A stretch of 64,000 nucleotides of DNA from DASSQJ01 sp963726295. Lineage in GTDB: Bacteria; Actinomycetota; Actinomycetes; Actinomycetales; Dermatophilaceae. This document shows positions 16,817 to 25,680 of this stretch, piece after piece. The translations under genes and the position numbers were made by a program. The notes beneath the pieces are model-generated. The model ran no database searches. It worked only from the letters and a program-made list of their open reading frames with translations, and was not told the DNA's origin. Each line of letters begins with the position of its first letter. Within the stretch, counting starts at the first letter, position 1. The DNA lies in the NCBI GenBank assembly GCA_963726295.1, contig CAVSBW010000001.1, forward strand, positions 310,001 through 374,000, read 5' to 3'.

Positions 16817-17667
16817 TGGCGCGGGTCTACGTGGCCGGTGCCGCGGGGATGCTGGGCACCGACCTCTGCACCGTGCTGGAGGACGCGGGCCACGTGGTGG
16901 GCCGCGGCGACCTGCCCGGGCTCGACATCCTCGACCCTTCGAGCTGTGCCGAGCAGGTCGCCGGCCACGACGTGGTCGTCAACTGCGCCGCCTACACCGC
17001 CGTCGACGCCGCCGAGACCGACGAGGCCCGGGCGTTCGGCGTCAACGCCACCGGGGCGGCCACCCTGGCCCGCGCCGCGGAACGGGCCGGTGCGGCGCTG
17101 GTGCACCTGAGCACCGACTACGTCTTCGACGGCGAGGCCACCGAGCCGTACCCCGCCGACGCGCCGCTCGCCCCGCGATCGGCCTACGGGCGCACGAAGG
17201 CAGCGGGGGAGTGGGCGGTGCGCGCCGAGTGCCCGCGCACCTGGGTGGTCCGGACGGCCTGGCTCTACGGGGCCCACGGACCCAGCATCCCCGCCACCGT
17301 CGCCCGCATCGCCGGCGAGCGCGACGAGCTCGCGTTCGTGGCCGACCAGGTGGGGCAGCCGACGTGGACCGTGGACCTGGCGCACGGCATCCGGAGGATC
17401 GTCGAGGCCGGTGCACCCTTCGGTGTCTGGCACGCGACCGGGGGCGGCGAGACGACGTGGCAGGGCCTGGCGCAGGCGGTGCTCGAGGAGCTCGGTGAGG
17501 ACCCGGGGCGGGTCCGCGGCATCGCGACGGAGGACTACCCGCTGCCTGCGCCGCGGCCGGCGTACAGCGTGCTGTCCCACGCGATGTGGGACGAGCACGG
17601 CCTCGAGCCCCTGCCGCACTGGCGCGATGCCCTCCACCGCGCGGCGCCCTCGCTGTTCGGCGGCTGA
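16816..17667 (+). CDS. rfbD: dTDP-4-dehydrorhamnose reductase
   Basis: A 283-residue RmlD-type reductase that completes dTDP-L-rhamnose using NAD(P)H. It has the GAAGMLGTDL nucleotide motif, VNCAAYTAVDAAE, STDYVFDG, the catalytic YGRTKAAGE and TAWLYG blocks. The start ATG shares bases with the rfbB stop. With rfbA, rfbB and rfbC it gives the full rhamnose activation pathway in 3.4 kb; no glycosyltransferase is present in the window. Confidence 0.95.
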   Translation: MARVYVAGAAGMLGTDLCTVLEDAGHVVGRGDLPGLDILDPSSCAEQVAGHDVVVNCAAYTAVDAAETDEARAFGVNATGAATLARAAERAGAALVHLSTDYVFDGEATEPYPADAPLAPRSAYGRTKAAGEWAVRAECPRTWVVRTAWLYGAHGPSIPATVARIAGERDELAFVADQVGQPTWTVDLAHGIRRIVEAGAPFGVWHATGGGETTWQGLAQAVLEELGEDPGRVRGIATEDYPLPAPRPAYSVLSHAMWDEHGLEPLPHWRDALHRAAPSLFGG

Positions 17668-17883
17668 TCCGCTCGCCGAACGCCCTCGAACCGGGCGCCC
17701 GGCCCCGAGGTGCGTGAGGTGGCCCCATGGCCGACCGCCGTCCTCGACCGCATCGAGCGCGCCCTCGCCCCGCCTCCAGGCGTCCCCGCCCCCGGGTCCG
17801 AGCAGCTCTGCGGCTGCTGGTCCCGGTGGCCTGACCCGGGCACCCGGGCGCCACCGCCACAGAAGGCTGGGTAGTGTCGGGGG

Positions 17884-18855
17884 ATGCTCGCCGCCTACGC
17901 GAAGTCACAGTCCGCCGACGACCCGCTGAGCGGCCTCGAGGTCGGGGAGCGCCCCGACCCCGAGGTCCCCGTCGGGTGGGTGGCGGTGCGGCTGCGCACC
18001 GCGGCGCTGAACCACCACGACGTCTGGTCGCTGCGCGGGGTGGGGCTGCCGGCGGACCGGCTCCCGATGGTCCTGGGGTGCGACGGCGCCGGCACCACCG
18101 ACGACGGTGACGAGGTCATCGTCCACGCCGTCATCGCCTCACCGGGCTGGGGCGGTGACGAGACCCTCGACCCGCGGCGCAGCCTCCTCTCTGAGATGCA
18201 CGACGGCACCCTCGCGGAGACGGTCGTCGTGCCGCGGCACAACCTGGTCCCGAAGCCGGCCGAGCTGTCGTGGGAGCACGCGGCCTGCCTGCCCACGGCC
18301 TGGCTGACGGCCTACCGGATGCTCTTCACCAACGCCGCGGTGCAGCCCGGGTCCACCGTGCTGGTGCAGGGTGCGGCCGGCGGGGTCGCGACCGCACTGG
18401 TGCAGCTCGGGTCCGCGGCCGGTATCCGGATGTGGGTCACGAGCCGCGACCCCGCGCGTGGCGAGCAGGCGGTGGCCCTGGGCGCCGACCGCGCCTTCGA
18501 GAGCGGCGAACGCCTGCCCGAGCGGGTCGACGCCGTGATGGAGACCGTCGGGGCCGCCACGTGGTCCCACAGCATCAACAGCCTGCGGCCGGGTGGCACG
18601 GTGGTCATCTCGGGTGCCACCTCGGGAGACGCCCCCGAGAAGGCCGAGCTGACCAAGATCTTCTTCAAGCAGCTCCGGGTCGTCGGGTCCACGATGGGCA
18701 GCCGCGACGAGCTGGGTCGGCTGGCGCGGATGGTGGTGGGGTCGGGCATCGAGCCCCAGGTCGACACGGTGCTGCCCCTGGCCGACGCCCGTGACGGATT
18801 CGCCCGGATGGTCGACGGCTCGGTCACCGGCAAGGTGGTCTTCACCGTCGCATGA
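17884..18855 (+). CDS. Zinc-type alcohol dehydrogenase / quinone oxidoreductase-like (MDR) protein
   Basis: A 323-residue medium-chain dehydrogenase/reductase. The N-terminal catalytic domain has LNHHDVWSLRG and LGCDGAG; the nucleotide-binding domain has VQGAAGGVATALVQL (GxGxxG variant) and a C-terminal VTGKVVFTV. No four-cysteine structural zinc loop is visible, which favours the zinc-free or quinone-reductase-like branch. The 216-base gap upstream holds only a weak 54-codon open frame that I do not call. Substrate unknown. Confidence 0.82.
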   Translation: MLAAYAKSQSADDPLSGLEVGERPDPEVPVGWVAVRLRTAALNHHDVWSLRGVGLPADRLPMVLGCDGAGTTDDGDEVIVHAVIASPGWGGDETLDPRRSLLSEMHDGTLAETVVVPRHNLVPKPAELSWEHAACLPTAWLTAYRMLFTNAAVQPGSTVLVQGAAGGVATALVQLGSAAGIRMWVTSRDPARGEQAVALGADRAFESGERLPERVDAVMETVGAATWSHSINSLRPGGTVVISGATSGDAPEKAELTKIFFKQLRVVGSTMGSRDELGRLARMVVGSGIEPQVDTVLPLADARDGFARMVDGSVTGKVVFTVA

Positions 18856-18942
18856 GGGTGTGCGCCCGGCCACGTCTTGGCCCGGTGGACGGTTACCGGG
18901 CGGTAACCTGAGGGCGGAATCCGTCGACCGTCAGGAGGCGCC

Positions 18943-19791
18943 GTGAGCGACGTGGCCGCCGAACGCTCGGTGATGCTGCATGGCCACTCGATGGCCTACC
19001 ACGACAGCGGCACCGGACCCGTGCTCCTCTTCATCCACGGGATCACGGGGTCGCAGAGGCAGTGGTCCCACCTCGTGGACCGGCTCGAGGACGACCACCG
19101 CGTCGTCGTGCCCGACCTCTTCGGGCACGGCCAGTCCGCCAAGCCCGTCGGCGACTACTCCCTCGGCGCGCACGCCGCCACGCTGCGCGACCTGCTCGAC
19201 CACCTGGGGATCGAGCGAGTCACCCTGGTCGGTCACTCCCTCGGTGGTGGCATCGCCATGGTCTTCCACTACCTCTTCCCCGAGCGGGTCGAGCGCCTCG
19301 TCCTGGTCGCGAGTGGTGGCCTCGGCCGCGAGGTCAACCCCATCCTCCGCGCGGCGACCCTGCCGGCCGCCGACCTCGTCCTCCCCGTGCTCGCGTCGGG
19401 CTGGGTGCGCGAGCGGATCAGCGCCGGTGGGCACGCCCTGGGACGCCTCGGCCTGCGCCCCGGGCCGGACCTGACCGAGGTCTGGCAGGGGTTCACCTCG
19501 CTCGCCGACCCCGACACCCGGCGGGCGTTCCTCGCCACCACGCGTGCCGTCCTCGACCCGGGCGGCCAGACCGTGACAGCGCACGACTACCTGCCCGACT
19601 CCCCGTCGCGCCCGACGCTCGTGATCTGGGGCGCCAAGGACCGGATGATCCCGGCGACACATGCCATCGCGGCCCAGCAGGGCATCGAGGGCTGCCGCGT
19701 CGAGCTCTTCGACGGCGCCGGGCACTTCCCCCACCTCGACGACCCGGACCGGTTCGCGGACCTCCTGCGCGCCTTCGTCGCGCAGGACTGA
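18943..19791 (+). CDS. Alpha/beta-fold hydrolase
   Basis: A 282-residue hydrolase. The oxyanion region is LLFIHGITGSQRQW, the nucleophile elbow GHSLGGG (Ser in VTLVGHSLGGGIA), the acid in VIWGAKDRMIP and the catalytic His in GAGHFPHLDDP. These make a complete Ser-Asp-His triad. The family covers esterases, haloperoxidase-like and C-C hydrolases, so the substrate is not predicted. The start codon is GTG, after an AGGAGG site. Confidence 0.88.
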   Translation: MSDVAAERSVMLHGHSMAYHDSGTGPVLLFIHGITGSQRQWSHLVDRLEDDHRVVVPDLFGHGQSAKPVGDYSLGAHAATLRDLLDHLGIERVTLVGHSLGGGIAMVFHYLFPERVERLVLVASGGLGREVNPILRAATLPAADLVLPVLASGWVRERISAGGHALGRLGLRPGPDLTEVWQGFTSLADPDTRRAFLATTRAVLDPGGQTVTAHDYLPDSPSRPTLVIWGAKDRMIPATHAIAAQQGIEGCRVELFDGAGHFPHLDDPDRFADLLRAFVAQD

Positions 19792-19798
19792 CCGGGCG

Positions 19799-20473
19799 TC
19801 AGGAGATCTCGAGCCACTCGCTCCAGCCGTTGTGGAGCACGAGCCAGGCGATCAGCCCGTACCCCGCCTGCCCCGGATGGTGGGGCACGCTGCTCGCGGC
19901 GAGGTCGGTGCGCCACTGGTCGTGGCTCCGCAGCGGGTGGTAGCTGTCGACGAACGGCACGTTCCGGCGGGCGCAGACGTCGGCCTGCGCCTCGACCATC
20001 ACCTCGAGCCGTGAGTTGAGCTCGTCGTCGTCGCTCGGGGGAGGGCTGACGACGAAGGTGCCGACCCCCTGCGCCGCGGCGTCGTCGAGGAGGTTGGCGA
20101 GGTTGAGACGGTGCCGCGCCAGCGAGATGCCGCTGATGATGTCGTTCGTGCCGGCCGAGACGACGAGGCGCCGCTCGGTACGCCCCACCCACCGCGCCGG
20201 CACCTCCGCGGCCCACCGGTCGAGGAGCTCGACAGTCGTGTTACCGCGAACCCCGAGGTTGTAGGCGGTCAGCTCGAGGTCTGGGTGCTGGGTGCGCCCG
20301 ATGACGCGGGTGACCCAGCCCTGGCCCTTGGGGTCGCCGACCCCCGCGACGAGGGACGCGCCGAGGAACACGATGGCGACGTCGCGTGGCCCGTCCGGGA
20401 CCACCTGTGCGCTCGCACTGGGGCGGAACTCGATGGGGGCGCCGTCGTCGTCCCCCGAACGCGGGTCAGCCAT
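19799..20473 (-). CDS. SGNH/GDSL-type hydrolase
   Basis: A 224-residue SGNH hydrolase without a signal peptide. Block I is FLGASLVAGVGDPKGQGW (catalytic Ser in GASL), block III is SAGTNDI, and block V with Asp/His appears as VPHHPGQAGYGL. It is probably a cytosolic esterase or lipase-like enzyme. It converges with the alpha/beta hydrolase gene (8-base gap) and lies just after the small DUF6104-type gene. Confidence 0.85.
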   Translation of the reverse strand: MADPRSGDDDGAPIEFRPSASAQVVPDGPRDVAIVFLGASLVAGVGDPKGQGWVTRVIGRTQHPDLELTAYNLGVRGNTTVELLDRWAAEVPARWVGRTERRLVVSAGTNDIISGISLARHRLNLANLLDDAAAQGVGTFVVSPPPSDDDELNSRLEVMVEAQADVCARRNVPFVDSYHPLRSHDQWRTDLAASSVPHHPGQAGYGLIAWLVLHNGWSEWLEIS

Positions 20474-20482
20474 GTCCTGCCG

Positions 20483-20659
20483 TCACTCGTCCTCGTCGTC
20501 CAGCCGGGCCAGCCAGGTGGCCAGGCGCTCCACGGGCACCTCGAAGTCCGGGTTGAGGTCGACGAAGGTGCGCAGCTGCTCGGCCAGCCAGCCGAGGCTG
20601 ACCTCCTCGTCGCCGCGCCGAGCCTCCAGCTCCTCGATGCCCCGGTCGGTGAAGTACAC
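20483..20659 (-). CDS. DUF6104-type small protein
   Basis: A 58-residue acidic protein starting at GTG 20659 (VYFTDRGIEELEARRGDE...) and ending in RLDDEDE. I recognise it as a short conserved actinobacterial family that often sits beside kgd. It has no membrane segment and no catalytic motif. It is easily missed because a longer frame continues upstream through the repeat and the kgd end. Function unknown. Confidence 0.7.
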   Translation of the reverse strand: MYFTDRGIEELEARRGDEEVSLGWLAEQLRTFVDLNPDFEVPVERLATWLARLDDEDE

Positions 20660-20718
20660 CCGTGTGAGGCTACCGGGCACGCGGTCCCGCTCGGTGCAGG
20701 CGCCCCGGCGACCGCCCG

Positions 20719-20774
20719 GCCGGCACCGGCCGTACAGCCGGCACCGGCCGTACAGCCGGCGCACCGGCCGTACG
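20719..20774. repeat. Three tandem copies of an 18-bp GC-rich unit
   Basis: Unit GCCGGCACCGGCCGTACA occurs perfectly at 20719-20736 and 20737-20754, and a third time with a two-base insertion at 20755-20774. Each unit contains CCGG and GGCC palindromes and can pair with its neighbour. It begins right after the kgd stop (5 bases), so it may act as a terminator or mRNA end structure. Confidence 0.8.
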
Positions 20775-20778
20775 GAGG

Positions 20779-23700
20779 TCAGCGGTCGAAGGCCCGTGCC
20801 ATGAGGTCGGCCTGCTCCGCCTGGTGCATCTTGGTGGAGCCCGCCGCGGGCGAGGCCGACGGCGCCCGCGAGACCACCCGGAGGCTGCGGTGCGCGTCGT
20901 GGGTGGCCAGGGCCTCGGGGAGGTTCAGGGCGAGGAACGGCCACGCGCCCATGTTGCGCGGTTCGTCCTGCACCACGACGAGCTCGGCATCGGGGTGGTC
21001 CGAGATCGCCCGGGCCAGCTCCTCCGCGGGGAGCGGGTAGTACTGCTCCAGGCGCAGGATGGCGGTCGAGGTGTCGCCGCGCTTCTCGCGCTCGGCCTCG
21101 AGGTCGTAGACGATCTTGCCCGCGGCGAGCAGGATCCGAGTGACCTCGCCCCTGGTCGCGCCCGGACGGTCCGGGAGGACCGGTCGGAAGCCGCCGGTGG
21201 TGAAGTCCTCGGGGGCGCTCGCCGCCGCCTTGAGGCGCAGCATCGACTTCGGGCTGAAGACGATGAGCGGCCGCCGCGGGCGCGCGTAGGCCTGCCGGCG
21301 CAGGAGGTGGAAGTACGAGGCGGGGGTCGACGGCATCGCCACCGTCATGTTGCCCTCGGCACACATGGTGAGGAAGCGCTCGATCCGGCCCGACGAGTGG
21401 TCGGGCCCCTGGCCCTCGTAGCCGTGGGGGAGCAGCAGCACGACCGACGAGCGCTGGCCCCACTTCTGCTCACCGCTGGAGATGAACTCGTCGATGATCG
21501 TCTGGGCGCCGTTGAAGAAGTCGCCGAACTGGGCCTCCCAGAGGACCAGCGCGTCGGGGCGCTCGACCGAGTAGCCGTACTCGAAGCCCATCGCCGCGAA
21601 CTCCGACAGCAGGCTGTCGTAGACCCAGAAGCGGGCCTGGCCGCCGCCGAGGTAGAGCAGGGGCGTCCACTCCGAGGCGTTCTCCTTGTCGATGAGCACC
21701 GCGTGCCGCTGGACGAACGTGCCGCGGCGGCTGTCCTGGCCGGCCAGGCGCACCGGGGTGCCCTCCGAGAGCAGCGACCCGAACGCGAGGAGCTCGCCCG
21801 TGGCCCAGTCGATACCGCCCTCGCGCGTGCTCAGAGCCCGCTTCTCGAGCATCTGGCGCAGCTTCGGGTGCACGTTGAAGCCGTCGGGCGGGGTCGTGAA
21901 CACGTTCCCGATGTGGTGCAGCGTCTCGGTCGAGATCGCCGTGTCCGTCGAGGAGTGGGTGGTGCGGTCGGCGTAGGGGGCCTGGGCCGACGGTGGCTCG
22001 AGGCCACCGTGCCCGTCCGGGCTGCGGCCGGTCTGGGCCTCCTTCTCGGCGGACTTCAGCGCGGCCTTGGTCTCCACGAAGACGCGCTCCAGCTGCTGCT
22101 GGTAGTCGCGCAGCGCGGCTTCGGCGTCCTCGACGGTGATGTCGCCACGGCCGATGAGCGACTCGGTGTAGAGCTTGCGGACGCTGCGCTTGGCCTCGAT
22201 GAGGTTGTACATCAGCGGCTGTGTCATCGACGGGTCGTCACCCTCGTTGTGGCCGCGCCGCCGGTAGCAGACCATGTCGACGACGACGTCCTTGTGGAAC
22301 TCCTTGCGGAACTCGTAGGCGAGCTCGGCCACGCGCACGCACGCCTCCGGGTCGTCACCGTTCACGTGGAAGATCGGCGCCTGGATCATCCGGGCGACGT
22401 CGGTGGAGTAGGTCGAGGAGCGCGAGCTGCTCGGGGAGGTCGTGAACCCCACCTGGTTGTTGATGACGACGTGCACGGTGCCGCCGGTGCGGTAGCCGCG
22501 CAGCTGGGAGAGGTTGAGGGTCTCGGCGACGACCCCCTGGCCGGCGAACGCGGCGTCGCCGTGCAGGAGGACGGGCAGCACGGTGAAGTCCTCGCCGGCG
22601 AGGTTCACGCGGTCCTGCTTCGCGCGGACGATGCCCTCGAGCACCGGGTTGACCGCCTCGAGGTGACTCGGGTTCGCGGCGAGGTAGACCTTCGTGCTGG
22701 CCCCGGACTCGGCGGTGAACTCGCCCTCGGTGCCGAGGTGGTACTTGACGTCGCCGGACCCCTGGACCGAGCGCGGGTCCTGCTTGCCCTCGAACTCGCG
22801 GAAGATCTGGCCGTAGGACTTGCCGGCGATGTTCGCGAGCAGGTTGAGGCGGCCACGGTGCGGCATCCCGATGCACACCTCGTCGAGCTCGTCCTCCGCC
22901 GCGCGGGACAGGATGCGGTCCATGAGCGCGATGACGGACTCCCCGCCTTCGAGCGAGAAGCGCTTCTGGCCGACGAACTTGGTCTGGAGGAAGGTCTCGA
23001 ACGCCTCCGCCGCGTTGAGGCGCCGCAGGATCCGCAGCTGCTCCTCGCGGGTGGTCTTGGCGTAGCCCACCTCCACCTTGCGCTGGATCCACTCGCGCTG
23101 CTCGGGGTCCTGGATGTGCATGTACTCGACGCCGATGGTGCGGCAGTAGGAGTCACGCAGGATGCCCAGGATCTTGCGCAGCTTGAGGAAGGGCTCGCCG
23201 CCGAAGCCGCCGGTGGCGAAGAAGCGGTCGAGGTCCCAGAGGGTCAGGCCGTGGCGGGTGATGTCGAGGTCCGGGTGCCGCCGCTGCTTGTACTCCAGCG
23301 GGTCGGTGTCGGCCATGAGGTGCCCGCGCACGCGGTAGGCGTGGATGAGCTCCTGGACCCGGGAGACCTTGTTGATGTCGTCATCGTGGCTGGCCGAGAC
23401 GTCCTGGACCCAGCGGATCGGCTCGTAGGGGATGCGCAGCGACTCGAAGAGCTCGTCGTAGAAGCCGTGGTCGCCGAGGAGGAGGCCGTGCACGATGCGC
23501 AGGAAGTCACCGGACTGGGCGCCCTGGATGATCCGGTGGTCGTAGGTGCTCGTCAGGGTGAGGATCTTGCTGACGGCGTTGCGGTTGAGGGTCTCGTTGC
23601 TCGCGCCCTGCCACTCGGCGGGGTAGTCCATGGCGCCGACGCCGATGATGGCGCCCTGGCCGGCCATGAGCCGCGGCACCGAGTGCACCGTTCCGATGGT

Positions 23701-24720
23701 GCCTGGGTTGGTGAGCGAGATCGTCGTGCCCTGGAAGTCCTCGACGGTGAGCGAGCCCCCGCGGGCCTTCTTGACCATCTCCTCGTAGGCGGTCCAGAAG
23801 TGGGCGAAGTCCATCGACTCGGCCGCCTTGATGGAGGGCACGAGCAGCTGGCGGGTGCCGTCGGGCTTGGCGAGGTCGATGGCCAGGCCCAGGTTGACGT
23901 GAGCCGGCTCGACGAGCACCGGCTTGCCCTTCTCGTCGTGGGCGAAGCCGCGGTTCATCTCGGGCATCACCCCGAGCGCCTTGACGAGGGCGTAGCCGAT
24001 GATGTGCGTGAAGCTCACCTTGCCGCCGCGGCTGCGGGCGAGGTGGTTGTTGATGACGATGCGGTTGTCGACGAGCAGCTTGGCCGGGACGGCGCGCACC
24101 GATGTCGCGGTGGGGACCTCGAGCGAGCTCTCCATGTTCGTCACGACCCGCGCGCTCGCCCCGCGAATGGGCTGGCGGCGGGCGTCGTTGAGCGGCCCGG
24201 TGTCCTTCGGTGCCTGCGGCTCGCGCGGCATCGGACCCGAGCTCTTCTCGGCGGGCGCCGTCCTCTGCTCCGTGGCCGGGCTCGCGCCGTCCTTGGCGGG
24301 GGCGCTCCCGCCGGAGTCCTTCGCCCCGGGCGCCCTTGCGGCCGGGCTTCCCTGACTGCTCGGGCCGTCGGGCTGCGTCGTCGGCTCAGGCTTCTTCTGG
24401 TCGGGCTGCTTGGGCGCGGACGTCCTCTGCTCGGTCCGGGCGGGCGCCTTCGCGTCCGGCTGCTTCGCCCCGGGCTCGGGCCTCTCTGTGGTGCTCTGCG
24501 CCCGGTCCTTGGCGGCACCGTTGCCGGCCGAGCGACGGTCTCCGACCGCCTTCTCGTGCGTGAGAGCCGCCTCGCCGGGCTCGTAGTCGCGGAAGAAGTC
24601 CCACCAGGCCTTGTCGACGCTGTTCCGGTCCCGCTTGTACCGCTCGTACAGCTCGTCGACCAACCACTCGTTGGGACCGAAGGTGGTCAGGGGATCGCTG
24701 GACGGGGACTGCTCGGCCAC
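20779..24720 (-). CDS. kgd: Multifunctional 2-oxoglutarate decarboxylase/dehydrogenase E1-E2 fusion
   Basis: A protein of about 1313 residues, the actinobacterial form of the TCA-cycle enzyme. The order is a short E1 N-terminal segment (FGPNEWLVDELYERYKRD), then a Pro/Lys/Ala-rich linker of roughly 130 residues. A succinyltransferase-like domain without a lipoyl domain follows (VPAKLLVDNR..., TYDHRIIQGAQSG). The ThDP-dependent decarboxylase comes last (MPHRGRLNLLANI, GDAAFAGQGVVAE, VVINNQVGFTT). It works with E2/E3 from pyruvate dehydrogenase. The GTG at 24720 has an AGAGG site upstream; GTG 24771 would add 17 residues. It is intact over 3.9 kb. Confidence 0.95.
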   Translation of the reverse strand: MAEQSPSSDPLTTFGPNEWLVDELYERYKRDRNSVDKAWWDFFRDYEPGEAALTHEKAVGDRRSAGNGAAKDRAQSTTERPEPGAKQPDAKAPARTEQRTSAPKQPDQKKPEPTTQPDGPSSQGSPAARAPGAKDSGGSAPAKDGASPATEQRTAPAEKSSGPMPREPQAPKDTGPLNDARRQPIRGASARVVTNMESSLEVPTATSVRAVPAKLLVDNRIVINNHLARSRGGKVSFTHIIGYALVKALGVMPEMNRGFAHDEKGKPVLVEPAHVNLGLAIDLAKPDGTRQLLVPSIKAAESMDFAHFWTAYEEMVKKARGGSLTVEDFQGTTISLTNPGTIGTVHSVPRLMAGQGAIIGVGAMDYPAEWQGASNETLNRNAVSKILTLTSTYDHRIIQGAQSGDFLRIVHGLLLGDHGFYDELFESLRIPYEPIRWVQDVSASHDDDINKVSRVQELIHAYRVRGHLMADTDPLEYKQRRHPDLDITRHGLTLWDLDRFFATGGFGGEPFLKLRKILGILRDSYCRTIGVEYMHIQDPEQREWIQRKVEVGYAKTTREEQLRILRRLNAAEAFETFLQTKFVGQKRFSLEGGESVIALMDRILSRAAEDELDEVCIGMPHRGRLNLLANIAGKSYGQIFREFEGKQDPRSVQGSGDVKYHLGTEGEFTAESGASTKVYLAANPSHLEAVNPVLEGIVRAKQDRVNLAGEDFTVLPVLLHGDAAFAGQGVVAETLNLSQLRGYRTGGTVHVVINNQVGFTTSPSSSRSSTYSTDVARMIQAPIFHVNGDDPEACVRVAELAYEFRKEFHKDVVVDMVCYRRRGHNEGDDPSMTQPLMYNLIEAKRSVRKLYTESLIGRGDITVEDAEAALRDYQQQLERVFVETKAALKSAEKEAQTGRSPDGHGGLEPPSAQAPYADRTTHSSTDTAISTETLHHIGNVFTTPPDGFNVHPKLRQMLEKRALSTREGGIDWATGELLAFGSLLSEGTPVRLAGQDSRRGTFVQRHAVLIDKENASEWTPLLYLGGGQARFWVYDSLLSEFAAMGFEYGYSVERPDALVLWEAQFGDFFNGAQTIIDEFISSGEQKWGQRSSVVLLLPHGYEGQGPDHSSGRIERFLTMCAEGNMTVAMPSTPASYFHLLRRQAYARPRRPLIVFSPKSMLRLKAAASAPEDFTTGGFRPVLPDRPGATRGEVTRILLAAGKIVYDLEAEREKRGDTSTAILRLEQYYPLPAEELARAISDHPDAELVVVQDEPRNMGAWPFLALNLPEALATHDAHRSLRVVSRAPSASPAAGSTKMHQAEQADLMARAFDR

Positions 24721-24879
24721 GGGGGATGCGCCTCTTTCTCGGCTCTCGCGGGCGGTCGTGGTGACTCCCACCCAGCCTAGCCCCGCGAGCAGGTGTCTGA
24801 GCCCACCGGAGGCGAGTGGTGCGGCCCGGGCGGCGGCCGGTCGCCGCCCGGCCGGTAGCCGCTGGTCAGGAGTCGTCGC

Positions 24880-25680
24880 TCAGGTGATGTCCTGGCGCGT
24901 CGTCCGCCACACCCCGAGCCCGGCGAGCACGACCGCGTAGGCGAGCAGCACCAGCGCGCCGCCCCACCACTCGAGGCGCACCTCCTCCGGGTTCTGCGAC
25001 ACGGCGTTGAGCGCCGCGTTGGTCGCACTCGTGGGGAGGAAGGGCGCGAGGTTCTCGCGGCTGAAGTCCCAGATGGTGAGCAGCAGGCCCAGCAGCGGCT
25101 CGACGATCCACGCCACGGCGATCCCGATGAAGAGGGCGGCGACCTGGTTGGGGATGAGGATGCCGATGCCCAGCCCGATGAGGGCCCAGAGCGCGAGGAC
25201 GAGCAGGCTGAGCGCGAGCGTGCGCCAGACCTCGGAGGACGGGAACGGCGGCTGGTCGATGACGCGCAGCACGATGCTGCCCACGCCCACGGAGCCCACG
25301 AGGCTCAGCAGTCCGTAGAGCACGCCGATGACGAGCAGCGCGAGCACCTTGGCGAGCATCGCGCGGGTCCGGCGAGGGGTGGCGAGCAGCGTCGCGCTGA
25401 TCGTCTTGTGGCGGAACTCGGCGCCGATGGTGAGGATGCCGATGGTCATGAGGAGCAGGTAGCCGACGCTGATACCGGCGGTGTAGACAGTGTTCGCGAC
25501 CTGGGTGTCGTCGCCGACGATCTGGCCACCGCCGGGGCCGCCGCCCGCGCCGGGGTTGTTGACGACGAAGCCGAAGAGGACGGAGAAGGCCGCGGCGGAG
25601 ACGAACACGGCGATCGCCATCCCCCACCACAGGCGCGTGGTGAAGAACTTGCGCAGCTCGGAGCGCACCGCGGGGATCAC
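24880..25680 (-). CDS. ABC-2 type transporter permease
   Basis: A 266-residue membrane protein with about six hydrophobic segments in the ABC-2 arrangement: SELRKFFTTRLWWGMAI at the N-terminus, an EFRHKTISATLLATPRRT coupling motif, and a C-terminal helix before TTRQDIT. It overlaps the upstream ATPase gene by four bases (ATGA), so the two form a compact exporter of the type used for antibiotic or lantibiotic self-protection. The exported substrate is unknown. Confidence 0.87.
   Translation of the reverse strand: MIPAVRSELRKFFTTRLWWGMAIAVFVSAAAFSVLFGFVVNNPGAGGGPGGGQIVGDDTQVANTVYTAGISVGYLLLMTIGILTIGAEFRHKTISATLLATPRRTRAMLAKVLALLVIGVLYGLLSLVGSVGVGSIVLRVIDQPPFPSSEVWRTLALSLLVLALWALIGLGIGILIPNQVAALFIGIAVAWIVEPLLGLLLTIWDFSRENLAPFLPTSATNAALNAVSQNPEEVRLEWWGGALVLLAYAVVLAGLGVWRTTRQDIT

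Noticed and set aside
17700..17880. A 54-codon open frame before the MDR gene (starts GTG, contains QLCGCWSRW)
   Set aside because: No ribosome site and no recognisable family; composition is ambiguous, so it is not called.
20719..20774. Possible CRISPR array
   Set aside because: Units are adjacent without spacers, only 18 bp, and no cas gene is near.
20824..24780. A plus-strand open frame of about 1300 codons opposite kgd
   Set aside because: Its protein is Arg/Val/Gly/Leu-rich low-complexity with no recognisable domain, while the minus strand encodes all kgd motifs. In high-GC DNA antisense frames stay open by codon bias.
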